Of a stretch of 33,196 nucleotides of DNA, positions 1 through 8,425 are shown one piece after another (positions within the stretch are counted from its first letter, which is position 1; each line of letters begins with the position of its first letter). Below the pieces are notes generated by a model, which was given only the letters and a program-made list of their open reading frames with translations, was not told the origin of the DNA and made no database searches. The stretch is taken from NCBI GenBank assembly GCA_964505305.1, contig CAZDHE010000010.1, positions 1-33,196 of the forward strand, read 5' to 3'. A program made the translations under genes and the position numbers. The stretch is from JAXHLG01 sp964505305. GTDB taxonomy: Bacteria > Patescibacteriota > Minisyncoccia > Moranbacterales > DUUL01.

Positions 1-2
1 TA

Positions 3-170
3 ACAAAAGAAGAAAAGGAGGAAGTGAGGCAAAAATATCTTGGCAATTTATGGAGTAAAGAATTGCCGGAAGTTATTGATGAAGCCGGCGAGATTCTAAA
101 ATTAACTAAAAAAGAAGACATTGTTGAATATTTAAAAGAGAAAGCGGAAAAATTAAATAAAAATTCATAA
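3..170 (+). CDS. C-terminal end of an unidentified charged protein (partial)
   Basis: The reading frame is open from the window edge to a TAA at 168-170 and gives 55 residues rich in Lys and Glu, ending in EYLKEKAEKLNKNS. The start lies outside the window. The stop is only 6 bases before the next gene, which suggests one transcript with the acidic-protein block that follows. I do not recognise a family. The residues look helical, as in the neighbouring genes. That it is coding rests on the open frame and the tight spacing. Confidence 0.6.
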   Translation, partial: TKEEKEEVRQKYLGNLWSKELPEVIDEAGEILKLTKKEDIVEYLKEKAEKLNKNS

Positions 171-176
171 AATACT

Positions 177-2855
177 ATGGAAGATTTTAAATCCGAAGCA
201 AGGAGAAAAATCTCTGAAAATATCAAACACCGTACCCACAGAAAAGAGATATACACAGAAGGTGATGAATATAATGAGGAAAATGTCGGAAGCGGCCAGT
301 TTGAATATAGAATTACTCCGGAACGAGAGGCTTCGGCGAAGAGGAACTCTTCCGAAATAGATAAGCTGTCTAACCAAAGAGGAATTGGCGGTGACGAGGG
401 AGAGGACACAGTCAAAAGAGAAAGCGTTCAAAAAGAGAGAAACAAAGAGGCGAGCAAGAAGAGTGAAGCACCTGAGGCTAGTTTTGAAGGAAATAACATA
501 AAAAGAGACAGTCAAATAGATAACGAAGCCCGGGAGAAGGAGGGTAGCCTTGAGGAAGAAGATTATGCGATAGCTCAAAGAGAGAGGAGTAAAAATTTTT
601 ACAAAAAGAAAGAAGAGCAGAGTGACCAAATGACTCAAGAAGAGGAAGATCTTTTGACCGCTGCAGGGGATAAGGCTAAGGATATTTACAATAAAGAAAC
701 AAATCCGGATAAAGAGACCGAAAAAAATATTCAAGAGCAAGGAGCAATTGAAACTAAACAGCAACAGTTAAAAAGAAAGGAAGCGGAGTTAAAAAGAAAA
801 GACAAGCCATACAATGAAGGCGTAATAGATATGAAAGAAAATGTAGACTATTGGAAGAGTTCTCAGGAAGGTGCGCGGGAGACATTTGAAAATCGAGGAG
901 ATCAGTTAAGAAGAGAAGTTGACGCAGCTTTTGAAGAAGTGGCTCAAGCCCAAGAGAGACTGATAGAAAAGCGTCAAAATTTGGGCAAGTTTAACCGATT
1001 AAGAAATTATTTGGGAATTCCGAGCCAGGAAAGCCGCAATTTAGGCCGGGAATATAACCAAGCGGAGGAAGAATATAGTCAAGCTCGAGAAAGATATAAA
1101 GATAAATATCAACAGTATACCCGGCATTTATACAACAAAAGAAGAGAAGAATTAGAAAAAGAAAGAGGGGAAGCATTAGAAAGGAGAGATTCAATTAGGC
1201 TGGTTTTTTCTGAGAGATTGGTAAAAGGGGATGAAAATGAAAATGGAGAGAGAGGGGAAAGCCAATCCATTTTTGATTATTTCAATAACAAAAATCTTGA
1301 ACTAAACCGGCGCAGATTGAATCAGCTCAATGAAAGCAGGAATGCTATTTGGAGAAGAATTGTGGAAACCTATCAAAGACAGCCCAGGAGCAGGAGAATC
1401 GCGGGTTCAATTGTTTTGGCGGGAGCCGCAGGAGCAGGAGCCGGTTTGTTTGCTGGAGCGTCAGCGTCAGCGGCGATGGGCTATGGTTTATACAGAGGCG
1501 GCAAATCGCTTGCCAAGGGAGTGGCCGGAAGCGCTTTGTCCGGACTTGTGGAAAGAGGCGTGAACAGCAGACAAAGCCGGCAAAGAGGGAAAGAAGAAGA
1601 AGGGTTAAGAGAGAATTTATCCCAAAGGTTCAACGAAGGGCGAAATCAGGAAAATGAAGAACGGAGCAATTTATTCGACTTGGTAGATCAATTTAATGAG
1701 AATGAAAGAAGGAGATTGAGAAACAGGCGTTTGGCTACCGGAATTGCCGCCGGGGCTTTGGCCGGAAGCTTTTATGGACTGAGTGACTTTGGCGGTTTTG
1801 CAGGAGACGGTCCAGGCGGGGGTTCTTTGCCGGATCAAGACAAGAATGATTCGAGAATGGCGGTTAACGCAACTGAAGAAAACGGCGGCAAAAAAGAAGA
1901 TGTCGTATTGGAAAAGGATAAAGACCCTCAAAAGGAGTATAGTGACAACTCGGCGGAACTTTTGGATAAGTTTAATCAAAATATGAAAGAGAGAGTTGAA
2001 AACTTTTCTGAGGTTGATGAAGGGGAAATTTATGATGCCGGCAAGGAGCTGGAGAGTGAATCGGATATTGAAACCGAGGAAGTTGAAGAAGAGAAGGACC
2101 CCACTTCCCGGGAAGATTCCGGTGTGGAGGGCTCGGCGGAAATCTTGGAAGGTTATACTCTCAACAAGGGTGATACGGTTTGGGGCAAATTAGAGGAATA
2201 CTATGACGGTGATCAAAATAAAACGGGCAATGAAATTCTTAGTTTTAAAAATAATTTAAAAGAAGATCTTGTGGAGCAGGGATTTTTTGAAAATGCTGAA
2301 CAAGCCGATGAGTATATGACTTGGAGATTCCGCCATATGGAAGTGGGAATGGAGGTTAATATGACTAAAGAAGGTCTTGACATTCCCGGTTTTGCGGATG
2401 AAGAACATATAAATAGATTTAAGGAAGAAGAATTGGGAATGAGGGAGGAGGATTTAAGTGCTGTTGAGCCGGAAGACAATTCTGATAACACTACTCCTGT
2501 CGAACAAGAGAGCTCATCTTCGGAAGCGGTTACTGAGGAAGAAAGCGAGCCGTTGAATGAGCAGGCTGAAGTCGTTGAATCTTCACAAGAATTAGTCAAA
2601 GGATTGGAAGATGTCGGTATAGAAACGGATTCGGAAGCCTGGGGAATAGCTCAAGAATTAACTGTGGAGGATTTATTAGAAAACTTTCCTCCGAATGCCG
2701 GAATTAGCCAAATACAATCTAATATGCCTCCGGGAGCAAGTTTAGAGGAAGCTGAGCAATTGAGAGAGATTTCCAGAACAGTAGATTCTTATACGCCTTC
2801 TTCGGCTGACCAAACTTTGATGGTGGATAGGTTTTTAGAAGATAATGCGGGGTAA
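177..2855 (+). CDS. Large coiled-coil protein with glycine-zipper segments and a LysM-like stretch, function unknown
   Basis: This 892-residue protein is extremely rich in Glu, Lys, Arg and Asn. Residues 1-400 are mostly predicted helix or coiled coil. A Gly/Ala-rich segment at about residues 405-460 (SIVLAGAAGAGAGLFAGASA) and a second at about 514-545 (ATGIAAGALAGSFYGL) look like glycine-zipper membrane hairpins. An acidic linker follows, then a stretch at about 659-735 beginning GYTLNKGDTVWGKLEEYY that resembles the opening of a LysM domain (YxVKxGDTLW), with LDIP near its end. No signal peptide is visible. The ATG at 177 has no Shine-Dalgarno site, as is usual in this window. It is the first complete gene of a run ending in a secretion-type ATPase, so a membrane or cell-envelope role is inferred. 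I cannot assign a function. Confidence 0.8.
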   Translation: MEDFKSEARRKISENIKHRTHRKEIYTEGDEYNEENVGSGQFEYRITPEREASAKRNSSEIDKLSNQRGIGGDEGEDTVKRESVQKERNKEASKKSEAPEASFEGNNIKRDSQIDNEAREKEGSLEEEDYAIAQRERSKNFYKKKEEQSDQMTQEEEDLLTAAGDKAKDIYNKETNPDKETEKNIQEQGAIETKQQQLKRKEAELKRKDKPYNEGVIDMKENVDYWKSSQEGARETFENRGDQLRREVDAAFEEVAQAQERLIEKRQNLGKFNRLRNYLGIPSQESRNLGREYNQAEEEYSQARERYKDKYQQYTRHLYNKRREELEKERGEALERRDSIRLVFSERLVKGDENENGERGESQSIFDYFNNKNLELNRRRLNQLNESRNAIWRRIVETYQRQPRSRRIAGSIVLAGAAGAGAGLFAGASASAAMGYGLYRGGKSLAKGVAGSALSGLVERGVNSRQSRQRGKEEEGLRENLSQRFNEGRNQENEERSNLFDLVDQFNENERRRLRNRRLATGIAAGALAGSFYGLSDFGGFAGDGPGGGSLPDQDKNDSRMAVNATEENGGKKEDVVLEKDKDPQKEYSDNSAELLDKFNQNMKERVENFSEVDEGEIYDAGKELESESDIETEEVEEEKDPTSREDSGVEGSAEILEGYTLNKGDTVWGKLEEYYDGDQNKTGNEILSFKNNLKEDLVEQGFFENAEQADEYMTWRFRHMEVGMEVNMTKEGLDIPGFADEEHINRFKEEELGMREEDLSAVEPEDNSDNTTPVEQESSSSEAVTEEESEPLNEQAEVVESSQELVKGLEDVGIETDSEAWGIAQELTVEDLLENFPPNAGISQIQSNMPPGASLEEAEQLREISRTVDSYTPSSADQTLMVDRFLEDNAG

Positions 2856-2927
2856 TCGATTTTAGCCGCAGAGTTAATGCTAATTAGGATAAGTTTATTT
2901 ATAAAGTATAAAAATTAAAAACATTCA

Positions 2928-3527
2928 ATGTCGGAAATTAAAAAAAAGATTCAAGATGCTCAGATTGATTTAATTCAAGAGTTGGGCATTGACAAGCTTC
3001 CCCAAGAAGAGCAAGAGAAAATTTTGTCTCAGATCGGGGAAGTGATTCAGCAGAGAGTTACTTTGAGAATTGTAGAAGAGTTGCCGGAAGAAAAACAAGA
3101 AGAATTTTCCAAGATATTGGAAGAAGCTGAGAAAAAAGAAAGTGGAGAAGATTTGGATAAATTTTTGAAAGAAAATATTCCCAATGTGGAGGACCTTGTT
3201 TTGGAAGAAATAGGGGAGTATAAAAGAGGAGCCCTGGATTTTCTGGGTAGCCATCAGAAGCAAGAAAGCAGTAAAAGCGAGGATGACAAGGCGACAAGAG
3301 AAGACCGGAGAGAAGATGCCGCCCAAAAAGAGGATGGTCAAGAAAGATCGGAAGATTCTCGCTCGGAAAACGTCGAAAACATAAAAACCTCTGATAACAC
3401 TAAAAGTAAAGAAGATTTGTCTTCTGAAATTGATTTGGATGAAGAAGATGATTTAATAGAAAAGAACAAAGTCAAGGAAGACAAAAGCGCCGGGGAGGTT
3501 GATTTATCAGAAGAATTGGAGAAATAA
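2928..3527 (+). CDS. Acidic helical protein, possibly of the DUF5663 type
   Basis: 199 residues. The N-terminal 75 residues form a compact amphipathic helical domain (IQDAQIDLIQELGIDKLP, then EEQEKILSQIGEVIQQRVTLRIVEELPEE), followed by a highly charged Glu/Asp/Lys/Ser tail that is probably disordered. The N-terminal pattern reminds me of the small DUF5663 domain common in Patescibacteria, but this is from memory and unchecked. It has no membrane segment or signal peptide. It lies 72 bases after the large coiled-coil gene and before another acidic protein and the secretion-type ATPase. The start is an ATG without a Shine-Dalgarno site. Confidence 0.75.
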   Translation: MSEIKKKIQDAQIDLIQELGIDKLPQEEQEKILSQIGEVIQQRVTLRIVEELPEEKQEEFSKILEEAEKKESGEDLDKFLKENIPNVEDLVLEEIGEYKRGALDFLGSHQKQESSKSEDDKATREDRREDAAQKEDGQERSEDSRSENVENIKTSDNTKSKEDLSSEIDLDEEDDLIEKNKVKEDKSAGEVDLSEELEK

Positions 3528-3595
3528 ATTCCGTTTTGTTTTTAAGGCTGCTAAATCCATTGGTTAATAAGATGAGTTATCTTTAAAGTTTTTTT

Positions 3596-4000
3596 ATGGA
3601 AGAAACAATCAAAAATAAGGAGGGACAGAAAGAGAAAAATTTAGAAGAGTCGATTACGGAAAAGGAGGGGGAATCAAGTCAAGGAAAAGAAAACTTGAAA
3701 GAAATTCCGGAAAAAGATGAACAAGCAAAATCGGATGAGGCCCTGAGAAAAATCGATCAAAGCGATGTTCAAGATGAGGAAAAGCGGGATTGGAATCAGG
3801 AAATCTCCGATTCCCGGGACGCTAATGAAAAAATAGAAAAACTAGCTCGCTTAGCTTCTGTAAAAGGACCGCAAGAAGCTATAAAGATGGCTAAAAAATT
3901 AAACGAAAATTACAGTTTGGATAAATTGCATGATGAAATGGTGGATGAGAGTAAATTAAGGGAGGAATTAATCAAAAAAGGATTCATCCAAGAGGATTAA
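3596..4000 (+). CDS. Small acidic hypothetical protein
   Basis: 134 residues. The first 65 are almost entirely Glu, Lys, Asp, Gln and Ser and are probably disordered. The last 60 (from about NEKIEKLARLASVKGP) look like a folded helical bundle ending in LREELIKKGFIQED. No membrane segment is visible. It lies between the DUF5663-like gene and the secretion-type ATPase with short gaps (68 and 46 bases), so it probably shares their transcript. The ATG follows a run of T residues with no Shine-Dalgarno site. I recognise no family. Confidence 0.7.
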   Translation: MEETIKNKEGQKEKNLEESITEKEGESSQGKENLKEIPEKDEQAKSDEALRKIDQSDVQDEEKRDWNQEISDSRDANEKIEKLARLASVKGPQEAIKMAKKLNENYSLDKLHDEMVDESKLREELIKKGFIQED

Positions 4001-4046
4001 AGTTTTTGGAAAAGTAAAAACCGTAAAAATAATTTAAAACAAAGAA

Positions 4047-6548
4047 ATGCAAACGGGGACGATTATTTTAATATTAATGACTTTAAGCGGTTTTGTTGCC
4101 GTTTTTAGCGGAGCTTGGTTCTTGCTGGAGATTTTTCTATTTGCCAGATTAAGACTGAACAAGTCTTTAAATGCCACCCTGGATGTAATTAAGGTTTCCA
4201 AGCCCGGAAAACCGGAAAGTTATCAAGATTCGGAAAAAAGAACTCAGGGAGAAAAAGAGGAAATTTCTGTTATGGAGCAACTTTTTGCCACTTTAGCTAA
4301 TGTTAAGGTGGAAAGAAATTTATTAGGAAAAATTTTATATGGTCCTCCTCAAATGACTCTTGAAATGGCCGTCCCCTCTGATGGAGAACAAATCTCTTTC
4401 TATATTTCCATGCCCCGTAAAATCAAAGAATTAGTGGAAAAACAGGTTCATAGTTTCTATCCCAGCGCTCACATTGAACAAGTAAAAGACTATACTATTT
4501 TTAGACCGGAGGGATTTACTGCGGGCAGTTATTTAAAACTCAAAAAGAATCCCGCTTTTCCCGTTAGAACTTATCAGCGTTTAGAGTCGGATCCTTTGCA
4601 CAATTTGGCTAATGCTTTTTCCAAGCTGGAAAACCAGGAGGAAGGGGCTTGTTTGCAAGTGGTTTTTAGGAAATCTTCCGATAATTCGATTAAATCAAAA
4701 GGAGAGGAGATATCCAGAGAAATGCAACAAGGAAAGCGCTTGGATAAAGTTTCCGGATCCGGCTTGCTTAAAGACCTATTCAAAGAAATTCCCAAAATTT
4801 TTTCAGGAAATCAAGACAGCTCAAGCCGAGAAGATTCTCCGGTAAGCTTAACTCCTGAAGATAATGATGTTATTAAACAAATCGAAAATAAGGTTAACAA
4901 AGCTCGTTTTGAGGCCAATGTTCGGCTTATGGCTTCAGCTAAAACCAAAGAAAGAGCCGAGGCGGTGCTGGCCCAAATAGAAAACGCCTTCGTTCAATTT
5001 GAAGACTCTAATCTTAATAGCTTTATAGCGGTTCGAGACAAGTCTCGCAATTCTCATAAACTGGCTTATAATTATATTTTTAGAAACTTTCTGCCAAGTA
5101 GAAGTGTGGTCTTGGATACGGAAGAGTTGGCTAGTATTTTTCATTTCCCCATTTCCACCACGGAAACCCCTAAATTAAACTGGCTTCGCTCCAAAGCCGC
5201 TCCTCCTCCGGTAAGTATCCCCAAAGAAGGTCTTCTACTGGGATACAGTGATTTTAGAGGAACCAAAACAGATATTCGCTTAAGCAGGGAGGATAGACGA
5301 AGGCATTTATATATTGTTGGTCAAACGGGAACCGGAAAATCGGGCTTTATCGAAGAACTGGCCAAGCAAGATGCTTCCAATAAAGAGGGAATGTGCATCA
5401 TAGATCCCCACGGAGACTTAATAGATAATGTTTTGGAATGTATTCCTAAGGAGAGAGCCGAGGATGTGATCTTTTTCGACCCTTCCGATACGGAGAGGCC
5501 TTTTGGTTTTAATATGCTGGAGTATGATAAGAATCATTCGGAGCAGAGAACTTTTGTGGTCAATGAAATTATTAATATTTTTGATAAATTATACGATCTT
5601 AGTCAAACCGGCGGGCCAATGTTTGAGCAATATATGAGGAATGCTCTCTTGCTGGTTATGGATAGTCCGGAAACCGGATCTACTTTGATGGAGGTGCCCA
5701 GAGTATTTCGAGATCCGGAGTTTAGAAAAGAGAAATTGAAGTTATGTAAGGATGCCACGGTGGTTGATTTTTGGCAAAAGGAGGCGGAAAAAGCCGGAGG
5801 GGATGCCGCTCTGGAAAATATTGCTCCTTATATCAATTCCAAACTTACCGGTTTTATTTCCAATGATATGATGAGGCCGATTATTTCTCAACAAGAGAGC
5901 ACTATTGATTTTAGGAAAGTAATGGATGAGGGCAAAATTTTATTGGTAAGCCTCTCCAAGGGTAAAATAGGCGATATAAATAGCCATTTGCTGGGAATGA
6001 TAGTGGTGGGCAAGCTTTTAATGGCGGCTTTTTCGCGGACGGATATGTCCGAAGAACAAAGAAGGGATTTTTATTTATATATAGATGAATTTCAAAATTT
6101 TACCACTGATTCAATTTCCATAATTCTTTCGGAGGCTCGTAAATATAGGCTTGGACTAACTATTGCCCACCAGTTTATTGGCCAGCTTTCAGAAGATATT
6201 TCCAAAGCGGTTTTTGGGAATGTGGGGTCTATGTGCTCTTTTAGGGTCGGATCGGAGGATGCTGAGTTTTTGCAAAAACAGTTCAACCCTGTTTTCGATG
6301 CTAATGATTTGATAAATATAAATAATTTCCAATGTTTTACTAAGCTTTTAATTAATAATGAATCTACCGACCCCTTTAATATGAAGACTTATCCTCCTCG
6401 AAAAGGAAATGAGGAGATTAAAAAAGCCTTGAAGGAATATTCTAGGTATAAATACGGAAGGGATCGTAAAATAGTAGAAAATGAAATAAAAGAAAGATTT
6501 AAGAAAATGATTTCTTCTCAGAAAGAATCTGATCTTAAAAGTCAGTAA
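4047..6548 (+). CDS. Membrane-anchored VirD4/HerA-type secretion or DNA-transfer ATPase
   Basis: 833 residues. An N-terminal membrane segment (about residues 5-35, IILILMTLSGFVAVFSGAWF) is followed by a non-catalytic domain and then a RecA-like motor. The Walker A motif is VGQTGTGKSG at about 424-433, next comes IIDPHGDLIDNVLE, and the Walker B region is YLYIDEFQNF at about 675-684. The segment RKYRLGLTIAHQFIGQL after Walker B is typical of type IV secretion coupling proteins and DUF87/HerA-like ATPases. Such proteins energise transfer of DNA or protein across the membrane, or work with type IV pilus-like machines. No relaxase, VirB4 or pilin is seen in the window, so the exact machine is unknown. 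It is the last gene of the acidic-protein block. A strong terminator lies 170 bases downstream. Confidence 0.88.
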   Translation: MQTGTIILILMTLSGFVAVFSGAWFLLEIFLFARLRLNKSLNATLDVIKVSKPGKPESYQDSEKRTQGEKEEISVMEQLFATLANVKVERNLLGKILYGPPQMTLEMAVPSDGEQISFYISMPRKIKELVEKQVHSFYPSAHIEQVKDYTIFRPEGFTAGSYLKLKKNPAFPVRTYQRLESDPLHNLANAFSKLENQEEGACLQVVFRKSSDNSIKSKGEEISREMQQGKRLDKVSGSGLLKDLFKEIPKIFSGNQDSSSREDSPVSLTPEDNDVIKQIENKVNKARFEANVRLMASAKTKERAEAVLAQIENAFVQFEDSNLNSFIAVRDKSRNSHKLAYNYIFRNFLPSRSVVLDTEELASIFHFPISTTETPKLNWLRSKAAPPPVSIPKEGLLLGYSDFRGTKTDIRLSREDRRRHLYIVGQTGTGKSGFIEELAKQDASNKEGMCIIDPHGDLIDNVLECIPKERAEDVIFFDPSDTERPFGFNMLEYDKNHSEQRTFVVNEIINIFDKLYDLSQTGGPMFEQYMRNALLLVMDSPETGSTLMEVPRVFRDPEFRKEKLKLCKDATVVDFWQKEAEKAGGDAALENIAPYINSKLTGFISNDMMRPIISQQESTIDFRKVMDEGKILLVSLSKGKIGDINSHLLGMIVVGKLLMAAFSRTDMSEEQRRDFYLYIDEFQNFTTDSISIILSEARKYRLGLTIAHQFIGQLSEDISKAVFGNVGSMCSFRVGSEDAEFLQKQFNPVFDANDLININNFQCFTKLLINNESTDPFNMKTYPPRKGNEEIKKALKEYSRYKYGRDRKIVENEIKERFKKMISSQKESDLKSQ

Positions 6549-6719
6549 AGCGGCTTCTTCAAGATGGTGTCTATCGTAATTTAAAATAGGAAATTTTAAG
6601 TTTTGTAGTTTTTCTCCAGTGAAAAAAACTGCGAGGAGAGATTAATAGTTCCACTTTGAAAAAAAGAAAGAAATGGCTGGTTAAAATTTATAAACTGAAT
6701 AAGAAGCATTGGATTCTTG
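6549..6719. other. Non-coding gap before terminator
   Basis: AT-rich 3' flank of the ATPase gene with no supported gene. A short dyad (CAGT, seven bases, ACTG) is present near 6618-6632. No promoter is clear. Confidence 0.4.
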
Positions 6720-6760
6720 CTCCCGTTTTTCTTTTTATTATCGAAAAGCGGGAGTTTTTG
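6720..6760 (+). terminator. Rho-independent terminator after the secretion-ATPase block
   Basis: CTCCCG TTTTTC (6720-6731) pairs over 12 base pairs, including one G-U, with GAAAAG CGGGAG (6743-6754) across an 11-base loop. Five T residues follow. It probably ends transcription from the upstream acidic-protein and ATPase genes. Confidence 0.8.
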
Positions 6761-6954
6761 GTTTTACGACTTATTTTTGTTTGAAAGAAATTTGGTTATG
6801 GTAAGTCTTTTAAAAACAAGAAAGCAAACTCATGATTGTAAAGATTCAAATTCTTGTCGGAGAAATTTTTTGAATTTCGAAGGTTTTTCAAGAATAGTGA
6901 AATAAACCCTTTTCATTTCAAGTATAAATATATATAAGTTTTGTAAGGGTTAGT

Positions 6955-7002
6955 ATGAAAAAATTAATTAAAAAAAGAAGGCAAGGAGGTGATAAGAAAT
7001 GA
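6955..7002 (+). CDS. Possible 15-residue leader peptide coupled to the DUF378 gene
   Basis: ATG at 6955 opens a 15-codon frame (MKKLIKKRRQGGDKK) ending in a TGA that overlaps the next gene's start as ATGA. An AGGG lies 5-8 bases upstream of this ATG. The end of the frame contains the strong Shine-Dalgarno site of the DUF378 gene, so translation of one could affect the other. It may simply be chance, since the peptide is Lys/Arg-rich and short. Confidence 0.3.
   Translation: MKKLIKKRRQGGDKK
6983..6990 (+). promoter_or_regulatory. Strong Shine-Dalgarno site of the DUF378 gene
   Basis: AAGGAGGTGAT ends a few bases before the ATG at 6999 and is a near-perfect complement of the CACCTCC tail of the 16S gene in this window. 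It fixes the start codon. It stands out because most genes here have no such site. Confidence 0.8.
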
Positions 7003-7211
7003 GAAGTTTAAACTCTTTAGACTGGCTATCTTTGGTTTTGGTTGTAGTGGGAGGTTTGAATTGGGGGTTGGTGGGCGCTTTTGATTTTGATTTAGTAGAA
7101 ACCATTTTTGGAGAATTTAATTTTATATCTCGACTGGTTTATGTGCTTGTGGCCTTAGCTGCGGTATATTTGGTTTTTTTGTCAACCACTCTTTGCAAAA
7201 AGAGCGATTAA
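6999..7211 (+). CDS. DUF378 (YuzA-like) small membrane protein
   Basis: 70 residues with two hydrophobic segments: LDWLSLVLVVVGGLNWGLVGAF at about 6-27 and LVYVLVALAAVYLVFLS at about 46-62. The motif VGGLNWGLVGAFDFDLVETIFG is the hallmark of the DUF378 family. The role of these small inner-membrane proteins is unknown. It is preceded by an excellent Shine-Dalgarno site and a possible leader peptide, and appears to be a single transcription unit between the ATPase terminator and the ribosomal-protein operon. Family call confident, function unknown. Confidence 0.88.
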   Translation: MRSLNSLDWLSLVLVVVGGLNWGLVGAFDFDLVETIFGEFNFISRLVYVLVALAAVYLVFLSTTLCKKSD

Positions 7212-7239
7212 GGGGATTGAGATTAAAAATTGAATGATT

Positions 7240-7262
7240 CAACTAATTGGCCAATTAAGTTG
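7240..7262. other. Near-perfect palindrome downstream of the DUF378 gene
   Basis: CAACTAATTGG (7240-7250) is complementary to CCAATTAAGTTG (7251-7262) apart from one bulged base. No T-run follows directly, so it is a weak terminator at best. It may be an operator or an RNA hairpin protecting the 3' end. Confidence 0.4.
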
Positions 7263-7344
7263 TTATGAGTAAAGCATTTATTAAAGCATTTTTGGTTTTA
7301 TTTTGAAAAAAACCTCCTTCTTTTAATTGGATTTGCATAAAGTG

Positions 7345-7373
7345 TTGACAAAGTTTTTAAAATAAATTAACAT
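7345..7373 (+). promoter_or_regulatory. Promoter of the ribosomal-protein operon
   Basis: TTGACA (7345-7350), a 17-base spacer, then TAACAT (7368-7373): a consensus -35 and a good -10 at ideal spacing. It would start RNA near 7380 and leave a leader of about 150 bases before infA. The same TAACAT -10 occurs before the small gene at 32903. Confidence 0.75.
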
Positions 7374-7453
7374 TGTTTTTAGGTTAGATTAAAGGTTGTC
7401 GGTAAATTTTATAACTTTGTTTTTATTTGTGCAAAACGATTTTAGATAAATAG

Positions 7454-7485
7454 GAACAAATTTGTTCTGCCGATTTTAATTCGGC
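7454..7485 (+). promoter_or_regulatory. Palindrome and hairpin in the infA leader
   Basis: A perfect 14-base palindrome GAACAAATTTGTTC (7454-7467) is followed at once by a hairpin GCCGA-TTTTAAT-TCGGC (7469-7485) and a T-rich run. The pair sits in the inferred untranslated leader of the ribosomal-protein operon. It may be an operator, an attenuator or a protein-binding leader. Only the symmetry is seen directly. Confidence 0.45.
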
Positions 7486-7528
7486 TTAATTTTTGTTATT
7501 TTTAAATACTTTGTTATTTTAAGGTGCT

Positions 7529-7741
7529 ATGTCCAAAGAAATTGTAAAACTTGAAGGAGAAGTGGTGGAATTACTGCCCAGCACTATGTTTAGGGTAAAG
7601 CTTGAAAATGGTCATATTATTTTAGCTCACATTTCCGGCAAGATGAGGATAAATTTTATAAAATTAATGCCGGGGGATAAGGTAGAGATAGAAATGAGTC
7701 CTTATGATTTAACTAAAGGCAGAATAATTAAAAGATTATAA
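7529..7741 (+). CDS. infA: Translation initiation factor IF-1
   Basis: 70 residues, the usual IF-1 length, forming one S1/OB-fold domain. The family signature is visible: GEVVELLPSTMFRVKLENGH, then ILAHISGKMR and GDKVEIEMSPYDLTKGRI. IF-1 binds the 30S A site and helps select the start codon. It is the first gene of a conventional bacterial alpha-type operon and ends 7 bases before rpmJ. The ATG at 7529 follows an AT-rich leader with no clear Shine-Dalgarno site. Confidence 0.97.
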   Translation: MSKEIVKLEGEVVELLPSTMFRVKLENGHIILAHISGKMRINFIKLMPGDKVEIEMSPYDLTKGRIIKRL

Positions 7742-7748
7742 GATTTTT

Positions 7749-7862
7749 ATGAAAGTTAAAGCATCGGTTAAAAAAAGGTGTGACAATTGTAAGGTGGTGA
7801 AGAGAAAGGGAATCGTTTATGTCATCTGCAAAAATCCCAGACACAAACAGAGGCAGGGTTAG
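7749..7862 (+). CDS. rpmJ: 50S ribosomal protein L36
   Basis: 37 residues starting MKVKASVKKRCDNCKVV and ending NPRHKQRQG, a full-length L36. The zinc ligands are kept: CDNC, then C and H in ICKNPRH, so this is the zinc-binding form. L36 sits in the 50S subunit near 23S domains II and V. It lies between infA and rpsM, the standard order, and follows infA by 7 bases. Confidence 0.96.
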   Translation: MKVKASVKKRCDNCKVVKRKGIVYVICKNPRHKQRQG

Positions 7863-7985
7863 TTTTGGCTTTATTTGGAAGCGAAATTAAATAAACAGAG
7901 AAAATTTTTATTTGGGGTAATCTCCGACAAATCAACAAGGATGGAGAAATAATAATATAATATAACTTTAATTTATTTAAAATTT

Positions 7986-8342
7986 ATGGCTGTTAGAATT
8001 GCAAGAGTAACTATTCCTAATGAAAAAAGAGTTGAAATAGCTTTAACTTATATTTTCGGAGTAGGTCGAGCAAGATCAGAGGAAATTTTGGAAAAACTTT
8101 CTATTGACAAGAATAAACGCACCAAGGACTTGACCAAGGAAGAAGTTAACAAATTGAGAACTGAAATTGAAAATAAGTATACTTTAGAAGGAGAATTGAA
8201 GAGGCAGATTCAGATGAATATTAAGAGATTAAAAGAGAATGGTTCTTATAGAGGAATTAGGCATACGGCAAGTCTTCCTTTAAGAGGGCAGAGAACTAAG
8301 ACTAACACCAGAACAGCCAAGAGATTCAGGAAGAGGAAATAA
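7986..8342 (+). CDS. rpsM: 30S ribosomal protein S13
   Basis: 118 residues, normal length. It begins MAVRIARVTIPNEKRVEIAL and contains the helix-hairpin-helix ALTYIFGVGRARSEEIL. The C-terminal tail SLPLRGQRTKTNTRTAKRF is the classic S13 signature that contacts tRNA at the P site. A 123-base AT-rich gap separates it from rpmJ. No Shine-Dalgarno site precedes the ATG. It is part of the infA-rpoA operon. Confidence 0.97.
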   Translation: MAVRIARVTIPNEKRVEIALTYIFGVGRARSEEILEKLSIDKNKRTKDLTKEEVNKLRTEIENKYTLEGELKRQIQMNIKRLKENGSYRGIRHTASLPLRGQRTKTNTRTAKRFRKRK

Positions 8343-8425
8343 TCTCTATTGGATAGTTTTTTAGTAATCCTTTTAGTTTTGAATTATTTTAGATTATTAA
8401 AATTTTAAGTAGTTAATTTTTTTAT

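Noticed and set aside
165..764. Long minus-strand frame opposite the coiled-coil gene
   Set aside because: It mirrors the Glu/Lys-rich codons of the + strand gene and encodes an implausible Phe/Leu/Ser-rich product. The same holds for other minus-strand frames in charged genes.
6656..6784. A TTG-started frame MKKRKKWLVKIYKLNKKHWI
   Set aside because: TTG start, weak site, and it runs through the same terminator stem; coding is unlikely.
6717..6905. A 62-codon frame starting MLPFFFLLSKSG
   Set aside because: It begins inside the strong terminator hairpin (6720-6760), has no ribosome-binding site and an odd composition.
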